DNA of 64,000 nucleotides. It comes from Liolophura sinensis. Its lineage: Eukaryota > Mollusca > Polyplacophora > Chitonida > Chitonidae. The stretch lies in contig NC_088295.1 in the NCBI RefSeq assembly GCF_032854445.1, forward strand, positions 86,575,836 through 86,639,835, written 5' to 3'. The notes under the pieces were generated by a model. That model was not told the DNA's origin, searched no databases, and saw nothing but the letters and a program-made list of their open reading frames with translations. This document shows, piece after piece, positions 49,401-56,735 of the stretch (its first letter is position 1; each line of letters starts with the position of its first letter). Made by a program: the position numbers and the translations under genes.

Positions 49401-50039
49401 ATTGCTTTTCTTGTAGGGGGAACCTTGATAAGCCTTGACATATACAAAATAGCTAGGGTACCATCTCATCTTGAAACGTTAGCTCTTATCAAAATATACT
49501 TTAGTTGGGCAACAAGTATTTACAGAGTGAAATAATGAAGTCAAGTATGCTTTCACTCTTTTACAACTTGCATCACTTACCTCTGGCTGCCCTTTAGCTC
49601 TACAAATAAGTTTGGTCATGTTGTTTGACTTCCAGTCAGCCATTTCTAGTTCTGACAAGTCTTCCAGCGAGAGCCGGAATAGACATTCCCTTTAAACAGG
49701 ACAGAAAATCCAAATTTTATCTTCATGTTACCATATTCAAATTGCAGACAGCAAGTGAAAACATCGGATGATGAAAACTTTAGTTCCTTAACTGCAGGCC
49801 AGTTTGGCTTATTGAACATTTCTCATCCTAATAGATATACTAATGACGAATGTAACAGTATGCCTTACTTAATCATCACTAGGCAGTAACATGAAGTTGG
49901 TAATCAGTAATATTATTAAACTTATAACAATCCTACCTGGCCCCTACTAACAACTGGTTTCTGGGCATATCTATGGTTAATTGTGCGTTGTCCAAGATGT
50001 CAGGATGACTGAATACTGAAACCTGGGTCTGTAGCAAAT
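15253..50039 (-). CDS. Sema5: Semaphorin 5 (Sema-PSI-7xTSR-TM), 20 exons, first exon(s) not found
   Basis: Twenty exons, described one by one, join with matching phases into 3185 nt, or about 1061 residues plus stop. Vertebrate SEMA5A is 1074 residues, so only the signal peptide and first few dozen residues are missing. Order: Sema domain (first ten exons and part of the eleventh), PSI with DPYCGW, TSR1-TSR7 including the atypical TSR4 and last TSR, one membrane helix, and a roughly 90-residue basic tail. Class 5 semaphorins are type I membrane guidance proteins that bind plexins through the Sema domain and proteoglycans through the TSRs. The gene spans at least 35 kb, with introns up to 7.6 kb. 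All splice sites used are GT-AG. The assignment to class 5 is firm because the TSR block is unique to it. Confidence 0.95.
16336..16551 (-). CDS. Sema5: Sema5 exon: seventh, atypical TSR
   Basis: Acceptor TTTGTACAG, donor GTAGGT; phase 1 both sides. It encodes ADAPIHGAGEWSHWSPC followed by a stretch with Cys residues (YKPCHPH, GEHCMEEE, KQQC). The WxxWxxC start is kept but the usual CxxxCG is absent (CTRDHVQYRHR). Vertebrate SEMA5A has the same oddity in its last TSR (WSEWSDWSECEASG), so this is a class feature rather than decay. A His/Pro/Thr-rich insert (about HPHDAGNGTPHSTTPRSHNG) is unusual. Confidence 0.88.
16878..17045 (-). CDS. Sema5: Sema5 exon: sixth TSR
   Basis: Acceptor TTTACTGAAG (AAG rather than CAG), donor GTCAGG. 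It encodes GIWSCWSELSSCSVSCGQGV, then QKRTRLC and GCPGQSQETVVCENPNCP: a canonical TSR with the tryptophan ladder and CSVSCG. It corresponds to VDGVWSCWSPWTKCSATCGG in SEMA5A. Confidence 0.93.
17434..17625 (-). CDS. Sema5: Sema5 exon: fifth TSR
   Basis: Acceptor CTTCTTCAG, donor GTAAGT. It encodes DLPLVDNVDGSWSDWSDWND and then CDQPCDGGLQWRRRQCDNP, GQECQGHAVEARHC, NQHSC. A typical TSR with three tryptophans and six cysteines. It joins the 24697-24882 exon across a 7-kb intron; the split Asp codon proves the phase. Confidence 0.93.
17626..24696 (-). other. Sema5 intron, about 7 kb
   Basis: No exon was recognised. It contains a diverged tandem repeat at 18510-19050. The block 24310-24620, just after the splice donor, is clearly GC-richer than its surroundings. 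The remaining sequence is AT-rich single-copy DNA as far as can be read. Confidence 0.7.
18510..19050 (-). repeat. Old tandem repeat, about 73-bp units
   Basis: About seven strongly diverged units with the order CA-TGT-ACATT-CCC, AGTTTTGTCCAGTCC, CAGAAATTCCAAGATGGC, and GCAGAACTGTTTGACCTAAA. The phrase AGAAATT(C/T)CAAGATGGC recurs near 18566, 18638, 18711, 18789, 18862 and 19010 with substitutions. Confidence 0.75.
24697..24882 (-). CDS. Sema5: Sema5 exon: fourth, atypical TSR-like unit
   Basis: Acceptor TTGTTTCAG, donor GTGAGA. It encodes VLKKTTHWSPWVQTNKTKGG, then FFEQRFRFVCRASVPKPDMM, and DVRFCFDDGSGCHDS. This matches LKKTTPWTPWTPVN and HYEQRFRYTCKARLADPN of SEMA5A, the TSR without the CxxxCG loop. 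It is one of the most diagnostic segments for class 5. Confidence 0.95.
25466..25645 (-). CDS. Sema5: Sema5 exon: third TSR
   Basis: Acceptor GTTTTCAG, donor GTAAGT; phase 1 both sides. It encodes EEPVHGNWSSWSAWSQCTAR, then CNGGIQTRRRICDR and CVGNQKEWRMCNPHSCD. It parallels WTGWGPWERCTAQCGGGIQA in SEMA5A. Confidence 0.93.
25972..26043 (+). repeat. A-rich low-complexity tract
   Basis: About 70 bases made almost only of A with scattered T, in the Sema5 intron between TSR2 and TSR3, shortly before the solo LTR. Confidence 0.9.
26095..27110 (+). mobile_element. Solo LTR of a Gypsy-like retrotransposon, about 1 kb
   Basis: Starts TGTTATG and ends CGTAACA, so it has the TG...CA ends within a short inverted repeat TGTTA/TAACA. 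It is flanked by CCCT on both sides (26091-26094 and 27111-27114), a 4-bp target duplication. Inside are a TATA box TATATAAG at 26296-26303 and a TATAAA near the 3' end (about 27037). No gag, pol or tRNA primer site follows, so it is a solo LTR. Its 97-codon open frame (26749-27042) has no known motif. It lies antisense in the Sema5 intron, 33 bp from the splice donor of the TSR2 exon. Confidence 0.75.
26296..26303 (+). promoter_or_regulatory. TATA box of the solo LTR
   Basis: TATATAAG within GGCACGTATATAAGCCGTG, about 200 bp into the LTR, in the usual place for the end of U3. Confidence 0.6.
27144..27317 (-). CDS. Sema5: Sema5 exon: second TSR
   Basis: Acceptor CTTCTTGTAG, donor GTAAGC. It encodes VNGEWTSWSHWSSCSRTCGT, then AIQSRQRWCGNPPPAHGG and RICVGPERDEIYCVGNSPCP. 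It matches NGGWTPWTSWSPCSTTCGIG and GGRVCVGQNREERYC of SEMA5A. Confidence 0.95.
27617..27784 (-). CDS. Sema5: Sema5 exon: first TSR
   Basis: Acceptor TTCGCTACAG, donor GTAAGA. It encodes VDGGWSRWTDWARCQQVGHS, then GEQCWCRTRACDNPKPFFGG and RSCVGSSVQVTNC. The C-W-C-RTR motif and the missing CxxxCG mirror the first TSR of SEMA5A (GSCLCRTRSCDSPAPQCGG). Confidence 0.94.
27837..27992 (-). mobile_element. SINE, truncated, in Sema5 intron
   Basis: TATTTATTTATTTATTTCAT, GTCGTATTCAAGGATATTTC, ATGGCGGCCAGCATTCTGGT and GAGGAAGCCAGCATGA follow the order of the reverse-complement SINE. It is in the sense direction of Sema5, in the intron between PSI and TSR1. Confidence 0.8.
28241..28377 (-). CDS. Sema5: Sema5 exon: PSI domain core
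   Basis: Acceptor CATGTTACAG, donor GTATGC. It encodes LCIQAMDPYCGWDSFYKACT, then TAPGGNPHVHYWHQHINSCP. DPYCGW is the hallmark of the plexin-semaphorin-integrin domain. The alternative acceptor 13 bases downstream (TATCCAG) would remove a PSI cysteine and break the phase, so 28377 is preferred. Confidence 0.93.
28907..28983 (-). CDS. Sema5: Sema5 exon: end of Sema domain
   Basis: A 77-nt exon after ACGTTACAG, ending at donor GTAAGT. It encodes SVLFVSTTQKVLRVPVHRCE and RFKTR; with the next exon the split codon gives Asp. It matches SVLFVGLREHVVKIPLKRC of SEMA5A, the last blade of the Sema propeller leading into PSI. Confidence 0.93.
29155..29420 (+). repeat. Minisatellite, about 40-44 bp, six copies
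   Basis: Units of GTTCAACACCTTGATCAAAG, then CTATGTACTGAGGTTCCTGA, with 10-25 percent differences, in the Sema5 intron next to the 29624-29825 exon. Confidence 0.85.
29624..29825 (-). CDS. Sema5: Sema5 exon: Sema domain, QIVVDHVQG blade
   Basis: Acceptor TTTTCTATAG, donor GTGTGT. It encodes WDQIVVDHVQGKHHQTFAVV, then FVSAWNGKVQKMVQLPG and CLIEEMTIIPSDSKEKMKSI. It corresponds to FSHVAVDVVQGREALVHIIY and CLLEEIELFPERRREPIRSL of SEMA5A. Confidence 0.94.
30654..30790 (-). CDS. Sema5: Sema5 exon: Sema domain
   Basis: Acceptor CTGTTTTCAG, donor GTAAAA. It encodes CTSKSETRKRSHQNANNEVH, then AMKYQLMDRAIQPLEVNPLL and VGFNE. It lines up with QCGT...DAQKFILVHEVVQPV in SEMA5A; the stretch after CTSK is basic and variable. 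No long open frame exposes this exon; it was found by reading the minus strand and by phase. Confidence 0.9.
32296..32437 (+). repeat. 23-bp minisatellite, six copies
   Basis: AAAGAGTGTAAATCGTTGAT plus AAC repeated head to tail with a few substitutions, in a Sema5 intron. Confidence 0.92.
32795..32930 (-). CDS. Sema5: Sema5 exon: Sema domain, SAVCAYNM
   Basis: Acceptor GTGTTCACAG, donor GTAAGT. It encodes NSVPGSAVCAYNMTSLHLSF, then TGPYKHQENAKSAWEAHTNP and KPMKT. The match to IAASAVCVFNLSAIAQAFSG and FKYQENSRSAWLPYPNPNP in SEMA5A is close. Confidence 0.95.
33737..33903 (-). CDS. Sema5: Sema5 exon: Sema domain, WTTFLKARLNC
   Basis: Acceptor CGTTTTCAG, donor GTGAGC. It encodes TDNGGQFLFEDNWTTFLKAR, then LNCSIPGEYPFYFDEIQSTF and YMPEEDLFYAVFTTP. 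GG-FL-ED-WTTF-KARLNC is the conserved semaphorin core. Confidence 0.96.
34323..34355 (-). CDS. Sema5: Sema5 33-nt microexon
   Basis: Acceptor TTTTGCAG, donor GTAAGT, phase 0 both sides. Its eleven codons give KVFSRVARLCK, the conserved SRVARVCK motif of semaphorins. It fits between ...EYINCGK and TDNGGQFL. Being in phase, skipping it would leave the frame open but remove a Sema-domain cysteine. Confidence 0.93.
34462..34584 (+). mobile_element. SINE 3' fragment in Sema5 intron
   Basis: CCATACTGCTGGTCACCATC, GCATAAGTGAAATATTCTTG, AGTACGAAGTAAAACAGCAA and TCAAATAAAATAAATAAATA: the SINE tail, 5'-truncated, antisense to Sema5. Confidence 0.85.
34843..35119 (-). mobile_element. Full-length tRNA-derived SINE with target-site duplication
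   Basis: Runs from ATTTATTTATTTATTTGATT through AGCCCGGGGGAAACCCACAA to the reverse-complement tRNA-like head CTAACCAACTGAGCCACGGA. TACACATG flanks both sides (34835-34842 and 35120-35127). It is very close to the 9028-9286 copy, so both are relatively young. It lies in the Sema5 intron between the microexon and 35825. Confidence 0.92.
35157..35450 (+). repeat. 99-bp tandem repeat, two good and one or two decayed copies
   Basis: GTACAAGTGTTTAATTAGTT, ACATTGACCAAGGCCAAC and ACTATACATGTACATCAACA recur with a period of 99 (GTACAAGTG at 35161, 35260, 35359). A 70-codon open frame here follows from the period being divisible by three. Confidence 0.9.
35825..35913 (-). CDS. Sema5: Sema5 exon: Sema domain, EPEFVSAYEIDDFVYFFFKE
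   Basis: Acceptor CCATTTCAG, donor GTAAAG. It encodes PEFVSAYEIDDFVYFFFKEA and AIEYINCGK. It matches LNEPNFVSSYDIGNFTYFFF and RENAVEHDCGK of SEMA5A. Confidence 0.95.
35914..41118 (-). other. Sema5 intron, about 5.2 kb
   Basis: No exon recognised. It holds an 18-bp repeat (37256-37321), a TACA/TA microsatellite (37357-37410) and otherwise AT-rich DNA. Confidence 0.75.
37256..37410 (+). repeat. 18-bp repeat and TACA/TA microsatellite
   Basis: CATCAGTTATAGTTATTC recurs four times to 37321; ATACATACATACATACATAC then (TA)n fill 37357-37410. Confidence 0.93.
41119..41329 (-). CDS. Sema5: Sema5 exon: Sema domain, GRDPAIYR region
   Basis: Acceptor CTCTTACAG, donor GTAAGT. It encodes AENLNTVKKWIPGLAKCPYD, then SATALMTREGDFYSATVMDI, TARDPAIYRIMG and SRHLRTVRNSKWLN. 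KCPYD...STAL, G-YSATV-D and RDPAIYR are semaphorin hallmarks. At 211 nt it is the largest Sema-domain exon. Confidence 0.96.
42925..43125. repeat. Dispersed repeat family C, copy 2
   Basis: Counterpart of 4192-4388: TCAACCTTTTCGCATATAAA, AGAGCAACTTTCAGTG, GACAAAACTACATTG, TTCACAAAAAGTATGATT and GCTTGAATAAATATGCTTGC in the same order. GACCAACTACATTGGCTGG is duplicated within this copy. Confidence 0.65.
46735..47145 (+). repeat. About 72-bp tandem array, six copies in two alternating types
   Basis: Units with GGAATGAAGACATACC...CCATCTTCTTGAGCAGTG alternate with units with GAGAGGAATCAAGGCATACT...CCATCTTCTTTAGCAGTG, each followed by TTTTA(T)AGAGATGTACATTTAG. A minus-strand open frame over 46646-46939 is only the translated repeat. 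Confidence 0.88.
48903..49001 (-). CDS. Sema5: Sema5 exon: Sema domain, RVLIVYDGEVFTCGTNAF
   Basis: A 99-nt exon in phase 0 at both ends, acceptor TTTTGGCAG, donor GTGAGT. It encodes NLCHNFVRVLIVYDGEVFTC, then GTNAFSPECSWRK, matching ECQNYIRVLLVGGDRLFTCG and TNAFTPVC of SEMA5A. Confidence 0.96.
49581..49689 (-). CDS. Sema5: Sema5 exon: Sema domain, FRLSLEDLSELE
   Basis: Acceptor CTGTTTAAAG, donor GTAAGT. It encodes ECLFRLSLEDLSELEMADWK, then SNNMTKLICRAKGQPE, matching NYLFRLQLEDLSLIQAVEW and KACYSKGKSKEEC of SEMA5A. Confidence 0.93.
49937..50039 (-). CDS. Sema5: Sema5 exon: start of Sema domain (most 5' exon recognised)
   Basis: Acceptor ATCTTTTCAG, donor GTAGGC. It encodes LLQTQVSVFSHPDILDNAQL, then TIDMPRNQLLVGA, matching FSQLTFDPGQKELVVGAR of SEMA5A. 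It starts with two bases of a codon, so an upstream exon ending in phase 1 must supply the signal peptide and about 30-50 residues. Confidence 0.92.
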
Positions 50040-51209
50040 CTGAAAAGATACAAACACAGGCCATCTTAATAGGCATTAGCACGAAAAACATGTTTGTCCT
50101 ACTCTAAAATCTGACATAGAACAAAGGCCTTTTAGTACTGCTGCAAAGTAAAATACGGTCATTAATACATGGGAAATCACACACACTGTTTATACCACAT
50201 GTACATGTACAAAAAAGTAAGCATTTCTCATTTACTAATTTATGTAGTCACAGAAGTGTGTGTTTGATTTTAGTCAACACAGACCTAATGGTATCATCTA
50301 TACCTTGATCACCTTTTGATATCCAACAAAAGTGTACATGAAATACAGAACTCTAATCTGAAAATGTTAGATTTACTTTATAGGCAAATACATGTGGAAA
50401 TGCATGCGAATATTTTAAGCACTCTGATATAAGTAGATTTTGTTCACTAGTTTAATGTACAGAATGGACTTGTCAGGTCTGTCAGCCTGTCAGCCCTTCA
50501 GCATATGTTTCTACAACTTGTTTCAGCTGCTTTAAAATCTGGTTACTTGTGTTTATAAAATAAACCATGAAGTTGACACTAAATAAATCCTATAAACAGA
50601 CAGCCATTTGACAGAAGAGGTAGAGATCTGATATAAACATGACCTGTCAAATAATGGACCGCCTTGGGAGAAAGACCCCCCAACTGCCTTCATTCATCCT
50701 GTGTGTACTGGTGCCTTAAGACAAGTGGCAAGAGGATGAGCCATCGAGAACAGAAACAAGTCCAATGTTTTAATTTGCGAAAAGATTTATTCATTCCAAA
50801 CTCAAAAATTTTTCAATTATAAGATGGCAGGTCAGTTTTGGGGTGAATTGTAAAGAGATATTTCGTTTAAGGATAATAACTAAAAACATTGGGGTAGAAC
50901 AAAAAATCCCTGTACAAACTGTTTGAATCTCAAGAAGCAAACAGATGATTTATGCTGGCATGGTCCTGTCTACTTTTAGTAAAAAGTAGTCCGGAGAGGT
51001 TGGGGCATTAATATTTTTTAGGTTCATTGCAGTGAGAAAGCAAAACAATTGCTCAATAAGACAGCTCATTATTGCGTGAACATAAAGAAAATTTACTTAT
51101 TAATTGATGTTAGAAACACAATTTGATTGAAAATGGAAAAGCATAAAAACTGAATGGGGGTTATAGTTCCAATCTCCATTATCAATGATGTTAGAAACCA
51201 TACAAAGGT

Positions 51210-52457
51210 AATATCCACAACAACAACTCTTGTTACATGGCTGGGTGACCTGACAACGGTGACTTTCACACCACACTGCGATTAAATTCTACATCCAACT
51301 CTTATTATATGGCCAGGTGACCTGACAACGGTGACTTTCACACCACACTGCGATTAAATTCTACATCCAACTCGTGTAATATGGCCAGGTGACCTGACAA
51401 AGGTGACTTTCACACCACACTGCGATTAAATTCTACATCCAACTCTTGTTATATGGCCAGGTGACCTGACAAAGGTGACTTCCACACCACACTGCTATTA
51501 AATTCTACATCCAACTCGTTATATGGCCAGGTGACCTGACAACGGTGACTTTACCACCACACTGCTATTAAATTCTACATCCAACTCTTGTTATATGGCC
51601 AGGTGACCTGACAACGGTGACTTTCACACCACACTGCTATTAAATTCTACATCCAACTCGTGTAATATGGCCAGGTGACCTGACAACGGTGACTTTACCA
51701 CCACACTGCTATTAAATTCTACATCCAACTCTTGTTATATGGCCAGGTGACCTGACAACAGTGACTTTCACACCACACTGCGATTAAATTCTACATCCAA
51801 CTCGTGTAATATGGCCAGGTGACCTGACAAAGGTGACTTTACCACCACACTGCTATTAAATTCTACATCCAACTCTTGTTATATGGCCAGGTGACCTGAC
51901 AAAGGTGACTTTCACACCACACTGCGATTAAATTCTACATCCAACTCGTGTAATATGGCCAGGTGACCTGACAACGGTGACTTTACCACCACACTGCTAT
52001 TAAATTCTACATCCAACTCTTGTTATATGGCCAGGTGACCTGACAAAGGTGACTTTCACACCACACTGCGATTAAATTCTACATCCAACTCTTGTTATAT
52101 GGCCAGGTGACCTGACAACGGTGACTTTCACACCACACTGCGATTAAATTCTACATCCAACTCGTGTAATATGGCCAGGTGACCTGACAAAGGTGACTTT
52201 ACCACCACATTGCTATTAAATTCTACATCCAACTCGTGTAATATGGCCAGGTGACCTGACAACGGTGACTTTCACACCACACTACCATTAAATTCTACAT
52301 CCAACTCTTGTTATATGGCCAGGTGACCTGACAAAGGTGACTTTCACACCACACTGTTATTAAATTCTACATCCAACTTGTTATATGGCCAGGTGACCTG
52401 ACAACGGTGACTTTCACACCACACTGCGATTAAATTCTACATCCAACTCTTGTTATA
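51210..52457 (+). repeat. 72-bp minisatellite, 17 copies with alternating subtypes
   Basis: Unit: CTCTTGTTATATGGCCAGGT, GACCTGACAACGGTGACTTT, CACACCACACTGCGATTAAA, TTCTACATCCAA. Two subtypes occur: one with CTCTTGTTAT and CACACC, one with CTCGTGTAAT and ACCACC. From about 51580 to 52080 they alternate strictly, which makes a dimeric higher-order unit of about 143 bp. Each unit carries AGGTGACCT, a palindromic nuclear-receptor half-site-like core. Confidence 0.95.
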
Positions 52458-53200
52458 GCTTATAGTTGTTATAATAAAAAGCTAATCATAATGAAGCTAT
52501 TTACCACTTTGAAATATTATTTAAATCATGTTGCACATGGGGCTTCACTTCATTGACAGACTTCACACCATAGCTTTGTCTTTTTGCAGGCAATACTCTT
52601 ACATATCCACACAACCAAACAAACGACCCGAAAAGTTTCCACACATGACAAAGGTCAGAGATCCCATACAGCACTGGTATCTTAAGGACTGTAGAGTTGA
52701 GACTGTTTCAGCCTGTAAGTCAGAGAGAAGGTCAACAGGCTGGGGATTTGTCTGGCCATATGTAAGTCTTAGTCTCAACACCAACACGTGTCACTTGTCA
52801 GACAAGCTTCTGTGTAGCTGGCTTCCCTTACACACTCCACAGCCCAGCACCTTAGTGTTACAACACCATTAAGATCATCAGTCAACAGAAATCTGTCAAC
52901 ACCAGCAGCCAAAAAAGCTGAGAAAAATGTGACAAAAAGTAATAGAGTAGGCCAATTAAGGATTTAAAGCTAATAAATGTCATCACAGTAGATGGTACAT
53001 GTAGATGTATGACTGTGTTCTACGTGTACAGCTTGTTATTTTCCCTGACTACACTGTATGAGCACTATTCTATTACCTTGAATGCTTTTTCTATAAACAG
53101 CCAATGAGTGAAATGATGATTTTTGTGTAAAGGATAAGAAGAAACAGTGTGATTTATCAAGCCGAAGATGTGAGGGGAATATATAGCGCACATTTTTTAC

Positions 53201-53251
53201 CTGTCCATCCATGACCACCTGGACATTTACAAACAACTTCGTCCGTGTTTT
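53201..53251 (-). CDS. Possible orphan 51-nt exon with EGF-like motif
   Basis: On the minus strand TGTCAG | 51 nt | GTAAAA would encode NTDEVVCKCPGGHGWTG in phase 1 at both ends. CxCPGGxGWTG looks like the second half of an EGF domain. It has the same strand and phase as needed upstream of the Sema5 exon at 50039, but no semaphorin has an EGF unit there. It may be chance or the relic of another gene. Confidence 0.2.
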
Positions 53252-54429
53252 CTGACATTTGACGAGTTGAAGTGACAAAAGATATCTCAGTATAGTCTCT
53301 TAGGAGAAGAATCATGACCAAAATTGCAGATCAGGAAAAAAATTTTGTCATTAATTACCTTCTATTTGTGAGTAAAGATTATAATGTTGTCTACAGCACA
53401 CAAAAACTTGCGACTGAGAGTCAGGTGTTTGCCCCTCAGGGGTTACCAGGGCTGGTATTTAAGTAGCTCCACGGGCGATCTGGTCTAGAGTGGGGTGAAG
53501 TGGGCCGGTCGTTTTGCCCACCTCTCTGACACGGCCAGACTAAGGTTCTCTCGCCAGGAAGTGGGCCCAGGTGGGCGCACTCACCATCCCCTAATCTACA
53601 CGTAGATAAACACCTATCTCATCCAGGTATTTTATCAGGTGTTAATACAGGGAAGGGTAGTGATAAACGCATGATGGGAACTGTAGTCAAGCCAGCGATG
53701 CAGTGATCTGCATGAGCAAGCTTCAGCGTATCTCATACAACCCTGAACCAAATTTCATATGAAAACTGAGTAAGAGGGTGAGATCAAACACAGCTGTTAG
53801 ATTTCCACTTACTGACCACTCTGTATAATGTTACAGCATTAGCCCAGGTTTATGGCCCTTGTTAGTGCATAAGAAATCAGCTGTTAAACTGCTACAATGT
53901 ATTTGCTTACACAGAATATCAGAGGGATGAGCTTCAGTCCATGTCTGCATGGCTGGATCTGCTGAGTCAGCATTCCATAAACCTTCTGCTGATTCATACA
54001 AGCTTACACAGTACACACAGGGCAAAAAATAAACTTCTCTTTCTTGTAATATACATGTAGGGTCTTCCAGTTAGAGGGGAGAAATGTGTTATTATAATGA
54101 TCATGAAAACTGAATACCCCGGATAATTCCTCTACAGGTAAACTTGGGATTTAAAACAAAGATTTAATTGTGCCTTGGATAATCAGAGCAATGGTGGGCA
54201 TCTGATTTTGTGCAACACATGTATTTAAAAAAATCAGAAGACTGTCAAAATATACACTGTTACGATTCCCCGGCTTTGGGCCTAAGTCTATCTGCTGGAC
54301 TGTCTTTGCGAATGCCCTCCAGTATAACATTTGTGCTGATATTCAATTACTTTTGGATAAGTTTCCATGTAGCTTTTAACTGTGTAATATGCATGCTGGC
54401 ATCATATCTATGGTGTGTCCTGGAACAGA

Positions 54430-54590
54430 CGTAATCTGTACACATGAGACTTTCCGTATTCTGTACAGATGAGACTTTCCGTAATCTGTACATGTGAGAC
54501 TTTCCGCAATCTGTACACGTGAGGCTTTCTGTAATCTGTACATGTGAGACTTTCCGCAATCTGTACACATGAGGCTTTCTGTAATCTAGA
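54430..54590 (-). repeat. 25-bp minisatellite, about six copies
   Basis: GTAATCTGTACATGTGAGAC plus TTTCC repeated head to tail, with GCAATCTGTACACGTGAGGC variants. The minus-strand open frames here are all the same repeat in three phases. Confidence 0.93.
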
Positions 54591-55086
54591 GACTGGGCAT
54601 ACATGTATTTGTGAAGGCATGGTGTTGAGAGGGGATGTAAAGGCTGATATAACCGATTCTACTTCGGGGTCTGTCTAACCCTTCAGATCCGTAGGTTTCC
54701 TAAAGCCAGATATAGCAGCTGGTTCAGATACACCATAGCCTGGCCCAGAATAGCATGGATTCTAGAACTACATAAATACAATACTAAGAATAAACAGGAC
54801 TGTCCAGAATCTCCCAGTAGAAAATATCTGACCTTTGATATATTAAAAACTACTATAGTGTCCTATTTATGATATTTCAACATGGGAATTGTGTCCATGA
54901 TCTGGTTACAGTTGGCACAAGCCAATCCTTGCTGCTCATCTCTCTTCCCAGGGCACCGTAACTAGCTCCAGGGTATCACTTACTCGATCATAACACAACT
55001 GGAATGAACTCTGGAATAAGCAGTTTTACCTGCATGTCATATGTTAAAGATTATTGGAAATAGAATGCTGGTGGCACAAAACGTGA

Positions 55087-55375
55087 GTAAGTGAGTGCTT
55101 GGGGTTTAACGTCATACTTAACAATTTTTCAGTCATATGACGACAAAGGAATCCTTAGAGTGCATGTGATGTGCCTCCTTGTTGCAGGACAGATTTCCAC
55201 CGCTCTTTTATCTAGTGCTGCTTCACCGAGACAACTAACTGAAGGCAAGTAAGCCGCCTCGACCAAGCCATTATACTGAAACAGGTCAACCAGTCGTTGC
55301 ACTATCCCCTGCATGCTGAACGCCAAGAGGGGAAGTTACAAGTTACTCTTTTAATTTCTTAGGTGTGGGCATAAA
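55087..55375 (+). repeat. Dispersed repeat family B, copy 2
   Basis: Matches 5885-6180 over most of its length. This copy is longer on the left: GTGAGTGCTTGGGGTTTAAC and GTCATACTTAACAATTTTTC precede GTCATATGACGACAAAGGA. CATATG/TATGACG here could be part of a terminal or palindromic structure. Confidence 0.8.
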
Positions 55376-55449
55376 ACGTGGTGATATTTTAAGTTTATTG
55401 ACAACACTTGAAATCACAGCATAACTGATGATTAAGAGTGGAATTTTCA

Positions 55450-56735
55450 GATGGAGTCCCCAGATAATCTTTATCCCTCCCCTACAAAAGATGAAGTCAT
55501 CAGATAATCTTTATCCCTCCCCTACATAAGATGGAGTCCCCAGATAATCTTTATCCCTCCCCTACAAAAGATGGAGTCATCAGATAATCTTTATCCCTCC
55601 CCTACAAAAGATGGAGTCATCAGATAATCTTTATCCCTCCCCTACAAAAGATGGAGTCATCAAATAATCTTTATCCCTCCCCTACATAAGATGGAGTCCC
55701 CAGATAATCTTTATCCCTCCCCTACAAAAGATGGAGTCATCAGATAATCTTTATCCCTCCCCTACATAAGATGGAGTCCCCAGATAATCTTTATCCCTCC
55801 CCTACAAAAGTTGAAGTCATCAGATAATCTTTATCCCTCCCCTACAAAAGATGGAGTCATCAGATAATCTTTATCCCTCCCCTACATAAGATGGAGTCCC
55901 CAGATAATCTTTATCCCTCCCCTACAAAAGTTGAAGTCATCAGATAATCTTTATCCCTCCCCTACATAAGATGGAGTCCCCAGATAATCTTTATCCCTCC
56001 CCTACAAAAGATGGAGTCATCAGATAATCTTTATCCCTCCCCTACAAAAGATGGAGTCATCAGATAATCTTTATCCCTCCCCTACAAAAGATGAAGTCAT
56101 CAGATAATCTTTATCCCTCCCCTACAAAAGATGGAGTCATCAGATAATCTTTATCCCTCCCCTACAAAAGATGGAGTCCCCAGATAATCTTTATCCCTCC
56201 CCTACAAAAGATGGAGTCCCCAGATAATCTTTATCCCTCCCCTACAAAAGATGAAGTCATCAAATAATCTTTATCCCTTCCCTACAAAAGATGGAGTCAT
56301 CAGATAATCTTTATCCCTCCCCTACAAAAGATGGAGTCATCAGATAATCTTTATCCCTCCCCTACAAAAGATGGAGTCCCCAGATAATCTTTATCCCTCC
56401 CCTACAAAAGATGGAGTCCCCAGATAATCTTTATCCCTCCCCTACAAAAGATGGAATCCCCAGATAATCTTTATCCCTCCCCTACAAAAGATGAAGTCAT
56501 CAGATAATCTTTATCCCTTCCCTACAAAAGATGAAGTCATCAGATAATCTTTATCCCTCCCCTACAAAAGATGGAGTCCCCAGATAATCTTTATCCCTCC
56601 CCTACAAAAGATGGAGTCCCTAGATAATCTTTATCCCTCCCCTACAAAAGATGGAGTCCCCAGATAATCTTTATCCCTCCTGTACAAAAGATGAAGTCAT
56701 CAGATAATCTTTATCCCTCCCCTACAAAAGATTTT
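55450..56735 (+). repeat. 40-bp minisatellite, 32 copies in unbroken register
   Basis: Unit: CAGATAATCTTTATCCCTCC then CCTACAAAAGATGGAGTCAT. About 32 copies follow one another without a single indel. Variation is confined to a few sites: AAAAG/ATAAG, ATGG/ATGA/TTGA and GTCAT/GTCCC. The uniformity implies recent expansion or strong homogenisation. Confidence 0.97.
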
